Source of the DNA: Bacteroidota bacterium
GTDB lineage: Bacteria; Bacteroidota; Bacteroidia; Bacteroidales; VadinHA17
Direction: 5' to 3'
Assembly: GCA_021816545.1 (NCBI GenBank)
Contig: JAKAXP010000001.1
Coordinates: forward strand, 1 to 36,915
Length of the DNA: 36,915 nucleotides
This document shows, piece after piece, positions 1 to 8,012 of the stretch (position 1 is the first letter of the stretch; every line of letters starts with the position of its first letter). A program made the translations under genes and the position numbers. The notes under the pieces were generated by a model. That model searched no databases, had not been told where the DNA came from, and saw only the letters and a list, made by a program, of their open reading frames with translations.

Positions 1-1
1 C

Positions 2-1381
2 TGCTCAGGTGCCATCGGTTATTCGAACCTTGCCGACAGCACACCGGTAACGGTCTCCACCGCTTTCCGGGCTGCCTCAATGACCAAGAGCTTTACGGCG
101 CTGGCGATACTCAGGCTGCGTGACGAGGGTAAACTCCGGCTGGATGACCCGGTAAGCAGGTGGTTGCCGGAGATTGACAGCCTGCGGTACCTGTCTGACG
201 ATGCACCTGTGCTGACCATACGTCATCTCCTGACACATACCGGCGGTTTCCCGCAGGATGACCCCTGGGCTGACCGGCAGCTCGGAACGACTGAGGAAGA
301 GCTCAGCGAAATGATACGCGAAGGGCTGTCAATGTCGAACGTTCCGGGAATCACCTATGAGTACAGCAACCTGGGTTACACCCTTCTCGGAAGGATAATA
401 AAGGCAGTCACCGGGAAATCATACCAGTCGTATATCGACTCAGTGGTTTTCAAACCGCTGGGGATGAGGAGCACGGTATGGGAATACGATGATCTGCCGG
501 AGGGAGTCATGGCGCACGGCTACAGGTACCGGGAAGGTGAATGGAGTGAAGAGGAGCTGTTGCATGACGGCCCCTTCGGGGCGATGGGAGGACTGATATC
601 TACAGCAGGCGATTTCGCCCGCTATGCCATAATGCACCTCTCGGCGTGGCCGCCCCGCAACAGAACGGGGGTCCGGCCGCAGGGTGACGGTCCCGAAGGC
701 ATACTTACAGTAGACAAAACTGGGGGTGTACCGCTAAAAAGGAGCTCACTTCGGGAGATGCAGTCTCCTTCTTCGGGCGTCAGCTACAGCAGCAGCACAC
801 TTTACCCCGGAGGGCCGGAATGTCATGTAATCGTGGCGTACGGGTATGGCCTCAGATGGTCACTCGACTGCCGGGAAAGGAGAAAGATTTACCATAACGG
901 CGGGCTTCCGGGTTTCGGCAGCAACTGGACCATCATGCCTGATTACGGCGTCGGGGTGGTTGCCTTCAGCAACCGCACATATGGCTCCACCTATACTGTC
1001 AACCAGAAGGTGCTTGAGCTCCTTATAGCCTCTCTGGAGCTCAAACCGCGAAGTCCCGCGATAACTGATATCCTGAGGACAAGAAAGAACGATCTGCTTC
1101 GTATAATGCCGGAGTGGAACGCGGAAGGAACCGGGGAAATTTTCTCAGACAACTTCTTTATTGACAACCCGGTGGAGGAGCTGCGAGAAGAAACTGCCAG
1201 GATTTTCCAGGCAGCAGGCACGATAACTGATGTGAAAGAGATCATCCCCGAGAACAACCTGAGGGGCTCATTCGTGATGGATGGTATGAACGGCACCATC
1301 ACCGTAAGGTTTACCCTGACGCCGGAGCGGTCACCGAGGATACAATCGTTCAGCATATCACTAAACAAAAAAAACAATTGA
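2..1381 (+). CDS. Serine hydrolase, class C beta-lactamase / penicillin-binding fold (5' truncated)
   Basis: The reading frame is open from base 2, so the gene starts upstream of the window; the first ATG inside (base 80) lies within the catalytic motif and is not the start. Numbered from base 2, the fragment shows the family's three active-site motifs: S26-M-T-K29 (nucleophile serine and base lysine), Y121-S-N123 and H298-N-G (the KTG equivalent). These define the beta-lactamase/DD-peptidase/esterase superfamily (Pfam Beta-lactamase). Substrate is not predictable; candidates are D-amino-acid peptides or esters. The C-terminal roughly 120 residues resemble the trailing domain common in Bacteroidota members. 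It ends one base before a second family member, so the two are probably co-transcribed duplicates. Confidence 0.9.
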   Translation, partial: CSGAIGYSNLADSTPVTVSTAFRAASMTKSFTALAILRLRDEGKLRLDDPVSRWLPEIDSLRYLSDDAPVLTIRHLLTHTGGFPQDDPWADRQLGTTEEELSEMIREGLSMSNVPGITYEYSNLGYTLLGRIIKAVTGKSYQSYIDSVVFKPLGMRSTVWEYDDLPEGVMAHGYRYREGEWSEEELLHDGPFGAMGGLISTAGDFARYAIMHLSAWPPRNRTGVRPQGDGPEGILTVDKTGGVPLKRSSLREMQSPSSGVSYSSSTLYPGGPECHVIVAYGYGLRWSLDCRERRKIYHNGGLPGFGSNWTIMPDYGVGVVAFSNRTYGSTYTVNQKVLELLIASLELKPRSPAITDILRTRKNDLLRIMPEWNAEGTGEIFSDNFFIDNPVEELREETARIFQAAGTITDVKEIIPENNLRGSFVMDGMNGTITVRFTLTPERSPRIQSFSISLNKKNN

Positions 1382-1382
1382 A

Positions 1383-2507
1383 ATGAGATCTGCTTTGCTC
1401 CTGTCGGTCTGCCTTCTGGCGGTTTCATGTTCAACAAAACAAACCGGAAATTTCATGTTTAAATCACTTGACTCACTGCTTACAGCCGAATTCGTTGCCG
1501 GAGAACCCGGAGGTGCAGTCCTCGTAATGAAGGGTGACAGCACGGTTTACCTGAAATGCTTCGGCCTGGCCAACATGGTGACCGGCGAAAAGATAACGGA
1601 TAACACCCTCTTCAACCTCGGATCGATATCCAAAACATTCGTTGCCAACGGGATACTGATTCTACAGGAAGAAGGGAAACTCTCGGTGACAGATCCGCTC
1701 AGCAAATACTTCCCTGAATTTAAAAACAGGGAGATAGCAGGCAAGGTGACTGTTGCGCATCTCCTGACCCATACTTCAGGACTTCCTGACAACAGGCCGG
1801 TGAGTGAAAATCCTGAGTTCTTCATTACCGCAAAGGACTATGAGAACTGGGCACCGGTGATGCAGGCGGAAAAACTGGAATTTGAACCAGGCACGAAATA
1901 TGAGTATTCCAATCCCGCCTTTAACGGCCTGGCACTGATAATTGAGAAGGTCAGCGGGCAGAAGTGGCAGGATTTCATTGCAGGGAGGATATTCAAACCT
2001 GCCGGTATGGTGACGAGCACAATCACCGACGGTCCGCACCCGGAAACGGGTGTATCGCACGGCTATGAAGCGATGAACGGCCGGTGGGAGGAGTCTGACT
2101 ACGGTGAGTTTCCGACTTTTCCGGCAGCGGGCAACGGAGGGGTATGGAGCTCTGTCAGAGAGCTGGTCCTTTATGAGAAGGCAATCAGACAGAACATCTT
2201 CCTGAGCAAAGAACTCACGGAAAAATCAAGGACAATCTTCCGTCCTGACACCTGGGCAGATACAGTGCCACCTTTCATCGGTTACAGCTGGTTCATCGGT
2301 GAAAACCAGGTTCTCGGCAAAGCCAACGAATTCGGCGTGCGTTTAGTATATCACACCGGTGACCAGGGCGGGTTCAGGGCATTCTTCTTTTCAGTGCCCG
2401 AAAAGGACCTGGTTTATGTCGGATTATTCAACAGCCCTCCGGCCGACCTTGACCGGATCATACTGTCCGGCCTCTCTATAATGAAAGAAAATAACTGGCT
2501 GGAATAG
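1383..2507 (+). CDS. Serine hydrolase lipoprotein, class C beta-lactamase fold
   Basis: This 374-residue protein begins with a lipoprotein signal (hydrophobic stretch then LAVSC, Cys16), so it is probably membrane-anchored on the periplasmic side or at the outer membrane. The catalytic motifs are complete: S81-I-S-K84, Y175-S-N177 and H324-T-G326. The protein stops soon after the HTG strand, lacking the extra C-terminal domain of its upstream neighbour. The start ATG is one base after the TGA of the preceding serine hydrolase, indicating an operon. It converges on the next, opposite-strand gene with only two bases between stops. The family is secure; substrate (peptide, beta-lactam or ester) cannot be told from sequence. 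Confidence 0.9.
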   Translation: MRSALLLSVCLLAVSCSTKQTGNFMFKSLDSLLTAEFVAGEPGGAVLVMKGDSTVYLKCFGLANMVTGEKITDNTLFNLGSISKTFVANGILILQEEGKLSVTDPLSKYFPEFKNREIAGKVTVAHLLTHTSGLPDNRPVSENPEFFITAKDYENWAPVMQAEKLEFEPGTKYEYSNPAFNGLALIIEKVSGQKWQDFIAGRIFKPAGMVTSTITDGPHPETGVSHGYEAMNGRWEESDYGEFPTFPAAGNGGVWSSVRELVLYEKAIRQNIFLSKELTEKSRTIFRPDTWADTVPPFIGYSWFIGENQVLGKANEFGVRLVYHTGDQGGFRAFFFSVPEKDLVYVGLFNSPPADLDRIILSGLSIMKENNWLE

Positions 2508-2509
2508 CA

Positions 2510-4378
2510 TCACATCTGTGGCGGATATGCTCCCACCCAGGGTATCGGTTTCTTCTTCAGCCTGAATGATGACCACAGCTCCTGAGGAACAGGTGCTGCA
2601 GCAGCATTGCCGGCGAATGACGGTAGCAGCCTGAAGTTCTTAAGTTCAGGACTGAGGAAAACCTGATTGTCAGTCACCAGGATGCTTTTAGTCTCGAACT
2701 GAGGAAGCCTGACGTTAAGTTCTGCCGGAGAATTCAGCGCCACGATGCACTGCTCCTCCTGTGCCGGGCTCCAGAGGATCAGCGGCATGGCCCTGCGGTC
2801 CCCGTTTTTCACATAGACATTATTGTCGATAACACTGAACTGAGGATCACGCAGCCTGTCACACAGCATTGCCCGCTGCCACACAAAGAGGTGCGGCCTG
2901 TTGAGACTGGCGTCAGCCACCATAAGGTTGTTGACAAAAATGTGTCCGTCGCGCTGATCCACATCCGGTCCGGTTGCAGGGTGCCATCCGAAGTGATCAC
3001 CAACGGCGCTGCGCTCGCTCCGGCTGACACAGGCAGTGCTGTTGACGAGAGTGTTGTTGTACATCTTCGCATCGCAGCTGTTGAGGATATGGATGCCGAG
3101 CTCGCAGTTGACGAAGACGTTACCTGCGCAGAGAGCCCCTTTTGAGATCTCGAAGAAGAAGCCGCTCTCGTTGGGCCAGGTCTGCAGGTAAGAGACTGCC
3201 CTGCTGATCAGCCCGACATTTTCCACCCAGTTGTTTGTAAAAACGGCATCGACGTTGCCGACATCGTACCAGATTCCGTTTGAAAATGGCAGATCGGTCA
3301 CAAGATTGTCGTTGCAGGTGACACGGTAGCACTGGTTGAATATCTTGACTGCAGCCGGGTAATAGCCGGTAATTCGTTCAATATTGTTCCGGGTGAATAT
3401 ATTCCTTTCGAGAAGTACGTCCGAGGAGCTGAGAATATAGATTCCCTCAGTGCTGGTGTCGCTCACACGGCAGTTGCGAATTGTAAGCCTGTCACCGCGC
3501 AGGTATGCCGCCACGCGGGAGCAGTAGGATATTGTGCAGTGTTCGAGGGTGGTACCCACCACATCCTTGCCGTGTTCCGCCTCGGGTGAAATACCTTCAG
3601 GGTCCTTGCCGTCAACCTCCAGCGCCCTGTACGCGTACTGGGTGAAAGTCAGCCCCCTGATCACCGGTCCGCGGCCATCTGACGGTCTTCCGTGACATTC
3701 GCCGGTTACTCGGTGAATAGCCACATTGCGAGCTGTTATCTCAACAAGCCTGTCTTTCGGATCCACCCCGATATATACCAGGCCGGTCTTATAGTCGATG
3801 AAGAAAGTGTTTTCATCAACCTCTCCCTCAAATCCTGCTGACTGCAGGAACCTGCCATCGATAAAGACCATGTCATCATTGAACCTATGGAGAGGCGTCT
3901 CCTTTCCGCTTCGCAGGCGCTGCCACCAGTCGGCCGGTGCCGAGGGGAATAGCCGGTCCCATTTCGTCACCCAGAGTCCGTTGCCCAGGTTCATCCACTC
4001 TGTCGCAACCATTGTCCCCTTTAACACAGGCAGTTCATCGCCGTATGGCTGGATTGTTATTCCCTGGTTCAGGAGCAGGTCGCCCGTCCGGTAAGTTCCG
4101 CCCCTCATCACAATCACATCTCCGGTTACAGCTTTCGCGATTGCGGCTTCGATTGTTGACGGAGAAGTGATGTTTTCACCTGGTACTCCGGCATCGCCGT
4201 CAGGCGCAACATAAATCACCCTGCCTCCCTTTTCAGGTACAGGCCACGACTGACGTACCGGGCCGTACGGTCCGCCCGAAGGCTGCGCTCCGGCGGGGTT
4301 CAACAGACCAATAAACAGTGCGGCAACTGCTGCCGTCCGGAAAAAAGCAGTTAACTTTAATGTGCGATCTGTGTTCAT
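2510..4378 (-). CDS. Exported right-handed parallel beta-helix protein
   Basis: The 622-residue product has an N-terminal Sec signal (charged start, hydrophobic run, cleavage near AGAQ at about residue 32). After it comes a segment with the 'IYVAPDGD...' opening and 'GDVIVMRGGTYR' typical of DUF1565/pectate-lyase-like beta-helix proteins. Residues of roughly 230-480 contain short repeating strands with Asn/Ser turns (for example around LTIRNCRVSDTS and VLLERNIFTRNN), as in beta-helix coils. Such proteins usually bind or cleave acidic polysaccharides, but I see no catalytic set that assigns a lyase or hydrolase family. It is transcribed divergently from a phosphodiester glycosidase-like gene across a 56-bp gap with a palindromic array, so the two may be co-regulated. 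Confidence 0.8.
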   Translation of the reverse strand: MNTDRTLKLTAFFRTAAVAALFIGLLNPAGAQPSGGPYGPVRQSWPVPEKGGRVIYVAPDGDAGVPGENITSPSTIEAAIAKAVTGDVIVMRGGTYRTGDLLLNQGITIQPYGDELPVLKGTMVATEWMNLGNGLWVTKWDRLFPSAPADWWQRLRSGKETPLHRFNDDMVFIDGRFLQSAGFEGEVDENTFFIDYKTGLVYIGVDPKDRLVEITARNVAIHRVTGECHGRPSDGRGPVIRGLTFTQYAYRALEVDGKDPEGISPEAEHGKDVVGTTLEHCTISYCSRVAAYLRGDRLTIRNCRVSDTSTEGIYILSSSDVLLERNIFTRNNIERITGYYPAAVKIFNQCYRVTCNDNLVTDLPFSNGIWYDVGNVDAVFTNNWVENVGLISRAVSYLQTWPNESGFFFEISKGALCAGNVFVNCELGIHILNSCDAKMYNNTLVNSTACVSRSERSAVGDHFGWHPATGPDVDQRDGHIFVNNLMVADASLNRPHLFVWQRAMLCDRLRDPQFSVIDNNVYVKNGDRRAMPLILWSPAQEEQCIVALNSPAELNVRLPQFETKSILVTDNQVFLSPELKNFRLLPSFAGNAAAAPVPQELWSSFRLKKKPIPWVGAYPPQM

Positions 4379-4394
4379 ATATAGAGAGCGTTTA

Positions 4395-4424
4395 TTATGA
4401 AACCGATTTCATAAAGTTATGAAA
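4395..4424. promoter_or_regulatory. Palindromic three-half-site array (candidate operator) in divergent promoter region
   Basis: Three copies of the 8-mer TTATGAAA lie in alternating orientation: forward at 4395-4402, inverted (TTTCATAA) at 4407-4414, forward at 4417-4424, with spacers of 4 and 2 bases. All three are perfect copies. The array fills the middle of the 56-bp gap between two divergent genes, so a bound dimeric regulator could affect both. A similar array occurs at 33731-33761. Operator function is inferred; a hairpin in an RNA leader is an alternative. Confidence 0.5.
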
Positions 4425-4434
4425 CTTCACTTTA

Positions 4435-5280
4435 ATGCGAGATAGAATTATGCTGAAAAGATTCATGCCGGCCATGGCAATATTCTTGCTGCCAGTCTAT
4501 GCTGCAGGGCAGTCAGTCACCCTTACAGATTCATTGCCGGCAGATGCCTGGAGCTGCAAAACCGTTGCTTCCGGGGTAATGCTCAGATCGGTTCAGACCC
4601 GGCTGTTCAATTCAGATCAGGCTATTTATGTGGTTGACATCGATACCACAGCCGGAGATTTTGAATTTGGGGTAGCAGCTGCTGATACAACGCTGATAAC
4701 CAGCAGATTTGCTGCTGCGGAGGGTGTTCTTGCCGCCATCAACGGCACTTTCTTCAATATGCAGGAGGGGTACAATGTACACTTCGTCAGGGTGAACGGC
4801 TCGGACATAGCTGCCACAGATGAAAAGGAATTCGGAGTCCGTGCAACGGGAGTGTTCTCTGCAACAGGTGAGAGAACTGACATTTCGGGATGGGGGCCGG
4901 AGAGAGAGGACGCAGGAGCTATTCAGGCTGAAGATGCAATTGTAAGCGGGCCACTGCTCATGGATGACGGAATGGAGATAGCTCTTGACAGCACTGCCTT
5001 CAATAAAAACCGTCACCCGCGTTCACTCGTAGGCATCACAGACCAGGGCCATGTTCTCCTTATTGCAGTTGACGGCAGGCAGCCGGGTTATGCTGACGGT
5101 ATGAGCCTGTTTGAGCTGAGGGCGCTGGCGCAGAGCCTCGGATGCACCGAAATACTCAACCTTGACGGCGGCGGTTCAACAGCCCTGTATGTGAAGGAAG
5201 AGGGTAACAACGGCATAGTGAACAGGCCCTCCGGAAAAGTCGAGAGACCGGTTCCAAGCATCGTATTTGTAAAAAAATAA
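4435..5280 (+). CDS. Exported phosphodiester glycosidase-family (NAGPA domain) protein
   Basis: The 281-residue product carries a Sec signal ending near AAGQ; an internal ATG at 4450 gives a more compact signal peptide and is an equally possible start. The body matches the phosphodiester glycosidase family (the domain of the mammalian GlcNAc-1-phosphodiester 'uncovering enzyme', formerly DUF2233). Visible motifs are AAINGTFFNM near residue 100, the HPRSLVGI segment near 200, and the glycine-rich NLDGGGSTALYV near 245. In bacteria the family is thought to cleave sugar-phosphodiester bonds in cell-surface polymers or peptidoglycan-linked chains; the exact substrate is unknown here. The divergent neighbour is a beta-helix protein, which fits exopolysaccharide handling. 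Confidence 0.85.
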   Translation: MRDRIMLKRFMPAMAIFLLPVYAAGQSVTLTDSLPADAWSCKTVASGVMLRSVQTRLFNSDQAIYVVDIDTTAGDFEFGVAAADTTLITSRFAAAEGVLAAINGTFFNMQEGYNVHFVRVNGSDIAATDEKEFGVRATGVFSATGERTDISGWGPEREDAGAIQAEDAIVSGPLLMDDGMEIALDSTAFNKNRHPRSLVGITDQGHVLLIAVDGRQPGYADGMSLFELRALAQSLGCTEILNLDGGGSTALYVKEEGNNGIVNRPSGKVERPVPSIVFVKK

Positions 5281-5301
5281 ATCATTAAAACACGAAAAAC
5301 T

Positions 5302-5883
5302 ATGAGTTATACACTTCAACCCGGCCAGAAAGCCATCAGTTTCAGGCTTCCGGCCACCGACGGGAAAGAATACAGCCTGTCGGACTTTGATGAATACCCG
5401 TACCTGGTTGTTTTCTTTACCTGCAATCACTGTCCTTATGTGATCGGCTCGGATGAGGTCACCAGGGCAACCGCGGAGAAGTTCCGTGATAAGGGAGTTG
5501 CATTTGCGGGCATTAATTCAAACAGTGAGCACACCTATGAGGAGGACAGCTTCCCGAATATGGTAAATAGGATGAAGGAGCACAACTTCCCGTGGAAATA
5601 CCTCTATGACAGGGATCAGACGGTGGTGAAGGCATACGGCGGGCTAAAGACCCCGCATTTCTTCGTCTTCAACCGTGCCCGGGAACTTGTATATACCGGC
5701 AGGGGTGTCGATTCGCCGAGAGATACCTCGCGGATGACTGTAAATGACCTCGACAGGGCGCTGGATGAACTCACCTCAGGGAGGAAGATAAGCGTTCCGG
5801 TGACAAACCCGATAGGATGCAACATAAAATGGGAAGGCCGGGATGCCAAATGGATGCCCCCGGAAGCCTGTGACCTGGTATGA
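5302..5883 (+). CDS. Thioredoxin-fold peroxiredoxin-like protein (AhpC/TSA/redoxin family)
   Basis: The 193-residue protein has no signal peptide and should be cytoplasmic. The redoxin fold is seen in the N-terminal 'FRLPATDGKEYSLSDF' strand-helix, followed by the active site C41-N-H-C44-P at the end of the first buried strand, and later the cis-proline strand KTPHFFVF. The C-terminal tail with NPIGCNIKWEG is typical of one thioredoxin-like subgroup that is widespread in Bacteroidota. Role inferred: thiol-dependent peroxide reduction or disulfide exchange. It lies 21 bp after the phosphodiester glycosidase-like gene and 34 bp before the ABC ATPase, so it could belong to a loose same-strand operon, but no functional link is evident. 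Confidence 0.85.
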   Translation: MSYTLQPGQKAISFRLPATDGKEYSLSDFDEYPYLVVFFTCNHCPYVIGSDEVTRATAEKFRDKGVAFAGINSNSEHTYEEDSFPNMVNRMKEHNFPWKYLYDRDQTVVKAYGGLKTPHFFVFNRARELVYTGRGVDSPRDTSRMTVNDLDRALDELTSGRKISVPVTNPIGCNIKWEGRDAKWMPPEACDLV

Positions 5884-5917
5884 GTAATGCTGCTGCCATC
5901 AAAGCACGTGACAAATT

Positions 5918-6805
5918 ATGAGCGAACCCGCCATACAGATCTCGGGACTTACCAAGAAGTACGGCAGGGACCGTGGAATCGAGAATATCAGTTTGCAGGT
6001 TGAAGAGGGCGAAATATTCGGTTTCATCGGCCCGAACGGGGCCGGAAAATCAACAACGATACGTGTTCTCCTGAATCTCCTGTTCCCTACCAGCGGCAGC
6101 GCCCGGATAATGGGTTATGACATCGTTAAGGATTCGAAAAATATCAGGACTCAGACAGGCTACATCCCCTCCGAGGCGAACCCGTATCCCGATATGTCCG
6201 CCAGGGAGTTCCTGCGCTACTGTGCATCGTTTTACGGCGTCGCGGATGCGGAAAAGAGAACCGGTGAGCTGATGGAGATGTTCGAGGCGGAGCCAGGAAG
6301 AAGGATATCGGATCTCTCATCGGGTAACAGGAAGAAGCTCTCTATCATTCAGAGCTTCCTTCACAGGCCAAGGCTGCTTATTGTTGATGAACCCACCACC
6401 GGTCTCGATCCGCTGATGCAGTCGAGATTCTTTGACCTGCTGCGCTCTGAAAACCGTAATGGGATGACGGTTTTCTTTTCCTCGCACACCCTCAGTGATG
6501 TTCAGATGCTTTGCAGGCGTGTGGCAATAATCAGGGAAGGGAAGATTGTCAACGTTGAAGAGATTGAGAGCCTGAGGAAGAAGCAGCTACGGAAGATACG
6601 GGTTGAATTCGCTGAAAAGTCAGGCGACAGCCTTGCGGGGCTGCCGGGAATTGAGAACCTGATTGCAGTTACAGAGAGGACCGTGGAGTTCATCTTTTCA
6701 GGAGATATAAACATACTCCTTTCCGCCCTGCGCGGAATGACTGTCTCTGACCTGACAATCGAGGAGCCCTCGCTTGAGGAGATTTTCATGCATTATTACA
6801 ATTAA
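5918..6805 (+). CDS. ABC transporter ATP-binding protein (ABC-2 type exporter)
   Basis: The 295-residue ATPase shows a complete nucleotide-binding domain: Walker A G38-P-N-G-A-G-K-S-T46, a signature loop L133-S-S-G-N137 (slightly divergent from LSGGQ), Walker B LLIVD157-E158, and the switch histidine in SSHTLSD. A C-terminal extension of about 75 residues follows, as in CcmA/NatA-like ATPases of ABC-2 exporters. It couples ATP hydrolysis to the integral membrane protein encoded 14 bp downstream. The substrate is not deducible; relatives export drugs, lipids, polysaccharides or sodium. Confidence 0.93.
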   Translation: MSEPAIQISGLTKKYGRDRGIENISLQVEEGEIFGFIGPNGAGKSTTIRVLLNLLFPTSGSARIMGYDIVKDSKNIRTQTGYIPSEANPYPDMSAREFLRYCASFYGVADAEKRTGELMEMFEAEPGRRISDLSSGNRKKLSIIQSFLHRPRLLIVDEPTTGLDPLMQSRFFDLLRSENRNGMTVFFSSHTLSDVQMLCRRVAIIREGKIVNVEEIESLRKKQLRKIRVEFAEKSGDSLAGLPGIENLIAVTERTVEFIFSGDINILLSALRGMTVSDLTIEEPSLEEIFMHYYN

Positions 6806-6819
6806 CCCGGGATGCAATC

Positions 6820-7629
6820 ATGAACAGCAACCTGTTTCTGAGGGAGTTAAGGAGCAACCTTAAAAGCCTGATTGTGTGGACCGCAATTATTACCTTCCTC
6901 ATCACAGCGACAATGTCACTTTACAGCATTTTCCTCGAGAACAACTCGAAGATTCTTGCCATGATAAGCATCCTTCCGGAGGGGACATTGCAGTTCAAAG
7001 GCGTTTCCGATGTCAATGACCTCTTCTCAGTGCTTGGATTTTACTCTGCCAACAATGTGATCTACATGCTGGTGCTTGGCAGCATTTATTCAATAGTACT
7101 CTCTTCCAACATTTTGCTTAAGGAGGAGTACGGCAGGACGGCTGAATTCCTGCTGGCATGGCCGGTTACAAGAAGCCAGGTATATTTCAGCAAGCTGTTC
7201 GTAGTGGTCCTCAATATACTGGTACTGAATGCCATAACCACCGTTGCCGGGTACATATCACTTGAGACGTGCAAGAAGGAGCCCTATAACGTTGATGCCT
7301 TCCTTATCATGTCATTGTATACACTCCTGCTCCACCTTTTCTTCGCCTATCTTGGCATGTTCCTGTCAGTACGTGTGAAAAAGCCAAGGCCGATCACAAC
7401 AGTGAGTGTTGCCCTGGTAATGGTTCTCTATTTCATCTTTACAATTTCAAATATTACTGACAATCTCTCGTGGGCAGGGTATATAAGTCCGTATAAGTTC
7501 ATTGATCTTGATGTGGTTAACCCGGAATACCGGATTAACCTGATCAACATCGTGTATTTTACCGGTTTTTCTTTTCTGTTTCTTGGCGCTTCGCGAAGCA
7601 TGTATATCAGGAAGGATATTTATCTTTAA
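6820..7629 (+). CDS. ABC-2 type permease subunit
   Basis: The 269-residue protein has about six hydrophobic helices: one near residues 18-38, one near 75-95, a pair in the 125-190 region, one near 195-212 and one at the C-terminus. This is the layout of ABC-2 permeases. It begins shortly after the stop of the ATPase gene and is plainly its partner. A short 'EEYGRTAEFLLAWPVTRSQVYFSK' region (the coupling-helix segment of this family) is recognisable around residues 103-127. The inferred role is the transmembrane path of an exporter in the inner membrane. The gene is followed within 20 bp by a GC-rich tandem repeat. Confidence 0.88.
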   Translation: MNSNLFLRELRSNLKSLIVWTAIITFLITATMSLYSIFLENNSKILAMISILPEGTLQFKGVSDVNDLFSVLGFYSANNVIYMLVLGSIYSIVLSSNILLKEEYGRTAEFLLAWPVTRSQVYFSKLFVVVLNILVLNAITTVAGYISLETCKKEPYNVDAFLIMSLYTLLLHLFFAYLGMFLSVRVKKPRPITTVSVALVMVLYFIFTISNITDNLSWAGYISPYKFIDLDVVNPEYRINLINIVYFTGFSFLFLGASRSMYIRKDIYL

Positions 7630-7645
7630 TATTATTATACCTGGT

Positions 7646-7926
7646 GAGGAAGGGGCTGCTGCGATACAGCCGTCCGGGCCATGAAGCAGCAGGTGCGGCG
7701 GGTGATGGGGCTGCTGCGATGCGGTCGTCAGGTCATGAAGCAGCATGTGCGCTGGAGGAAGGGGCTGCTGCGATACAGCCGTCCGGGCCATGAAGCAGCA
7801 GGTGCGGCGGAGGAAGAGGCTGCTGCGATGCGGCCGGGAGGCCATTAAGCAGCTGGAGCCGCGGAGGAAGAGGCTGCTGCGATGCGGTCGGCAGGTCATG
7901 AAGCAGCATATGCGGTGGCAACAGGT
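7646..7926. repeat. Five-copy 54/55-nt GC-rich tandem repeat
   Basis: The core CTGCTGCGAT recurs at 7656, 7711, 7765, 7820 and 7874, giving periods of 55, 54, 55 and 54. Each unit also carries an AGCAGC (or AGCAGCT) element about 29 bases after GCTGCT, so each can form a small hairpin. Bases 7646-7701 are repeated exactly at 7755-7810 (offset 109), showing block duplication of two units. The array fills most of the 383-bp gene-free gap between the ABC permease and the TolB-like gene (7630-8012); the remainder (7927-8012) shows nothing recognisable. Confidence 0.9.
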
Positions 7927-8012
7927 GCCAGAAGGCAAAAGATCCGGAGCCGAAACATCCGCTGCATGGCTCCCGGTGCCTCAAGGCAGCAAATGACTAA
8001 AAACAAGTAACC

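Noticed and set aside
7646..7926. Possible CRISPR array
   Set aside because: Units are contiguous without unique spacers and no cas gene is near. The other arrays (18.9, 32.3, 34.8 kb) fail on the same grounds.
7447..7996. Long overlapping reading frames on both strands through the 54/55-nt repeat
   Set aside because: The repeat is GC-rich and stop-poor, frames overlap each other and the ABC permease 3' end, and the alternating 54/55 spacing breaks any one repeating peptide. No signal of translation start is seen.
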